NCBI GenBank assembly: GCA_965208275.1
Contig: OZ242331.1
Location: forward strand, 1,674,001 to 1,738,000
DNA from: Bin5 sp022827195
GTDB taxonomy: Bacteria; Chloroflexota; Anaerolineae; Caldilineales; Caldilineaceae
Length of the DNA: 64,000 nucleotides
Direction of reading: 5' to 3'
The position numbers and the translations under genes were made by a program. Shown here one piece after another: positions 62,853 through 64,000 of the stretch (positions within the stretch are counted from its first letter, which is position 1; every line of letters begins with the position of its first letter). Under the pieces are notes generated by a model. That model was given only the letters and a program-made list of their open reading frames with translations. It was not told the origin of the DNA and did no database searches.

Positions 62853-63791
62853 ATGGACTTCGCTCCTCTGGATCCGCAGCAGCTCGAAGACCGTCTCAAT
62901 CCGCCCAGCGCGCCCGTGCGGATGGTGCTGGACACCGATACCTACAATGAGATCGACGACCAGTTCGCGGTCGTTTACTCGCTGCTCTCCAGCGAACGGA
63001 TGCGGGTGGAGGCCCTGTACGCTGCGCCGTTCCACAACAGCCGCAGTGCCGAGGCCGGCGACGGCATGGAAAAGAGCTACGACGAAATTCACCGACTCCT
63101 GGACCGACTGTCTTTCCTGGACCTACCCCGGTCGGGCTTTGTCCACCGGGGGGCCGAAGAATGGATGCGTGACACGAACGGTCCGGTCGGAAGCGATAGC
63201 GCCGCCGACCTGATCGAAAAGGCGCTGGCGTCCCCGCTGGACGACCCCCTCTACGTCGTCGCCATCGGCGCGATCACGAACGTGGCGTCCGCGCTTCTGC
63301 TCGAGCCGGCCATCCGGGAGCGCATCGTGGTCGTGTGGCTGGGCGGCCATGCGCGCCACTGGCCCGACACGCGCGAGTTCAACCTGTACCAGGACCCTAC
63401 CGCCAGCCGAGTCGTCCTCGATTGCGGCGTTCCTCTCGTACGTTTCCCTTGCATGGGCGTCGTCTCGCATTTGCACACGACACTGCCCGAAGTCGCCGCA
63501 CACGTGAAGGGGAGAGGGGCGATTGGCGACTATCTCTACGAGATCTACCGCGATTATCGCGAGGACCAGTTTGCATACTCGAAGCAAATCTGGGACATCG
63601 CGCCAGTCGGATGGCTGGTAAGTCCGGGGTGGGCGCCGATGGAACGGGTCAGCGCGCCGATTCTGACCGAACAGTTGACTTGGGATTTCGACGAGAGCCG
63701 TCACAAGGTCGCCTGCGCCCGCTATGTCGACCGGGACAGCATCTTGCGCGACTTATTTTCCAAGCTGGGCAGGGCAGCGGCGGAAGGATAG
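62853..63791 (+). CDS. Nucleoside hydrolase family protein
   Basis: 312 residues. Calcium-binding signature VLDTDTYNEIDDQFAVVYSL in place of DTDPGIDD, with NVASALLLEP and EFNLYQDPTASRVVLDCGVP for the remaining Asp ligands. The active-site His region of IunH-type enzymes is weak (RHKVACARYVDRDS), so activity on nucleosides is not certain. The gene follows the UxuA-like gene by 45 bp, so it may belong to the same unit. Confidence 0.88.
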   Translation: MDFAPLDPQQLEDRLNPPSAPVRMVLDTDTYNEIDDQFAVVYSLLSSERMRVEALYAAPFHNSRSAEAGDGMEKSYDEIHRLLDRLSFLDLPRSGFVHRGAEEWMRDTNGPVGSDSAADLIEKALASPLDDPLYVVAIGAITNVASALLLEPAIRERIVVVWLGGHARHWPDTREFNLYQDPTASRVVLDCGVPLVRFPCMGVVSHLHTTLPEVAAHVKGRGAIGDYLYEIYRDYREDQFAYSKQIWDIAPVGWLVSPGWAPMERVSAPILTEQLTWDFDESRHKVACARYVDRDSILRDLFSKLGRAAAEG

Positions 63792-63830
63792 ACGAAGCAT
63801 GTCTGGGAAACGCGCGGGGCGTAATCGCTG

Positions 63831-64000
63831 ATGAGCTTCTCGCTCTCCGTGGAAGAAACGGCCGAAGCTTCGCTGCGGCGCATCGTGTACGAGCAGATCG
63901 ACGGCGCTATTGCCCAGCTTGGCCGCGGCGACGACCTGAACGAAGAGATCCACGAAGCGCGCAAGCACTTCAAGCGCATTCGCGCGGTGCTGCGGCTGGC
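63831..64000 (+). CDS. CHAD-domain protein (3' end outside window)
   Basis: Only the first 56 residues are present. The start is MSFSLSVEETAEASLRRIVY. EIHEARKHFKRIRAVLRL is the conserved histidine helix of CHAD domains, which bind polyphosphate. The frame is open to the right edge. The length and any CYTH partner domain cannot be seen. Confidence 0.75.
   Translation, partial: MSFSLSVEETAEASLRRIVYEQIDGAIAQLGRGDDLNEEIHEARKHFKRIRAVLRL

Overview
The window is a roughly 60% GC bacterial chromosome segment, densely coded on both strands, with many 4-bp ATGA or GTGA start/stop overlaps. Gene content points to Chloroflexota, probably a Caldilinea-like heterotroph. The main clues are a yacL-cysS-rlmB block, several lipoprotein-dependent ABC transporters, three PhyH-type dioxygenases, two mannonate dehydratase paralogues, a B12-dependent CarH/LitR regulator heading a CrtY(cd)/CruF/CruG carotenoid operon, and a GH4 glycosidase. 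The lineage is an inference from gene content; no rRNA gene is present.

Layout. 1-7.5 kb is mostly housekeeping: a PIN-TRAM protein cut by the left edge, cysS, rlmB, a pterin dehydratase, a monoheme lipoprotein, mmuM, an M29 aminopeptidase, a complete tRNA-Lys(CTT) transcription unit, and rpmG. 7.8-14.6 kb holds a D-2-hydroxyacid dehydrogenase and a full branched-chain amino-acid type ABC operon on the minus strand (substrate-binding protein, LivH, LivM, LivG, LivF). 15-26.6 kb is mixed housekeeping: an ABC-F ATPase, coaE, dnaJ, an EamA exporter, prmA, rsmE, a beta-RFAP synthase homologue next to a TrpF homologue, an alpha/beta hydrolase, a Bcp peroxiredoxin and small membrane proteins. 27.3-35.5 kb is an uptake/catabolic island: a frameshifted family-5 solute-binding protein, two permeases, three PhyH dioxygenases (one fused to a Nudix-like domain) and a mannonate dehydratase.

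35.6-44.6 kb is the carotenoid locus. A minus-strand operon runs carH, crtY(cd), a secreted PPC-like protein, cruF, plsY, cruG and a 4'-phosphopantetheinyl transferase, nearly every junction overlapping. A MarR regulator and crtB lie divergently beyond it. Enzyme order predicts a cyclised, 1',2'-hydrated and glycosylated carotenoid, possibly under light/B12 control. 44.9-53.9 kb is a dipeptide/oligopeptide ABC operon with a multiheme c-type cytochrome inserted between DppC and DppF. 54-63.8 kb carries GH4, NIPSNAP, the transglutaminase/alpha-E/ATP-grasp trio, a 1.5-kb repeat-bearing non-coding gap, and a DapA-type lyase, second UxuA and nucleoside hydrolase. A CHAD-domain gene is cut by the right edge.

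The most unusual items are the PhyH-Nudix fusion, the multiheme cytochrome inside a peptide transporter operon, the CarH protein with an altered W-x9-EH motif and a repeat-flanked promoter, the RFAP synthase/TrpF pair, and stem-loops between binding-protein and permease genes in all three transporter operons. No CRISPR array, insertion sequence, phage or integrase was seen.
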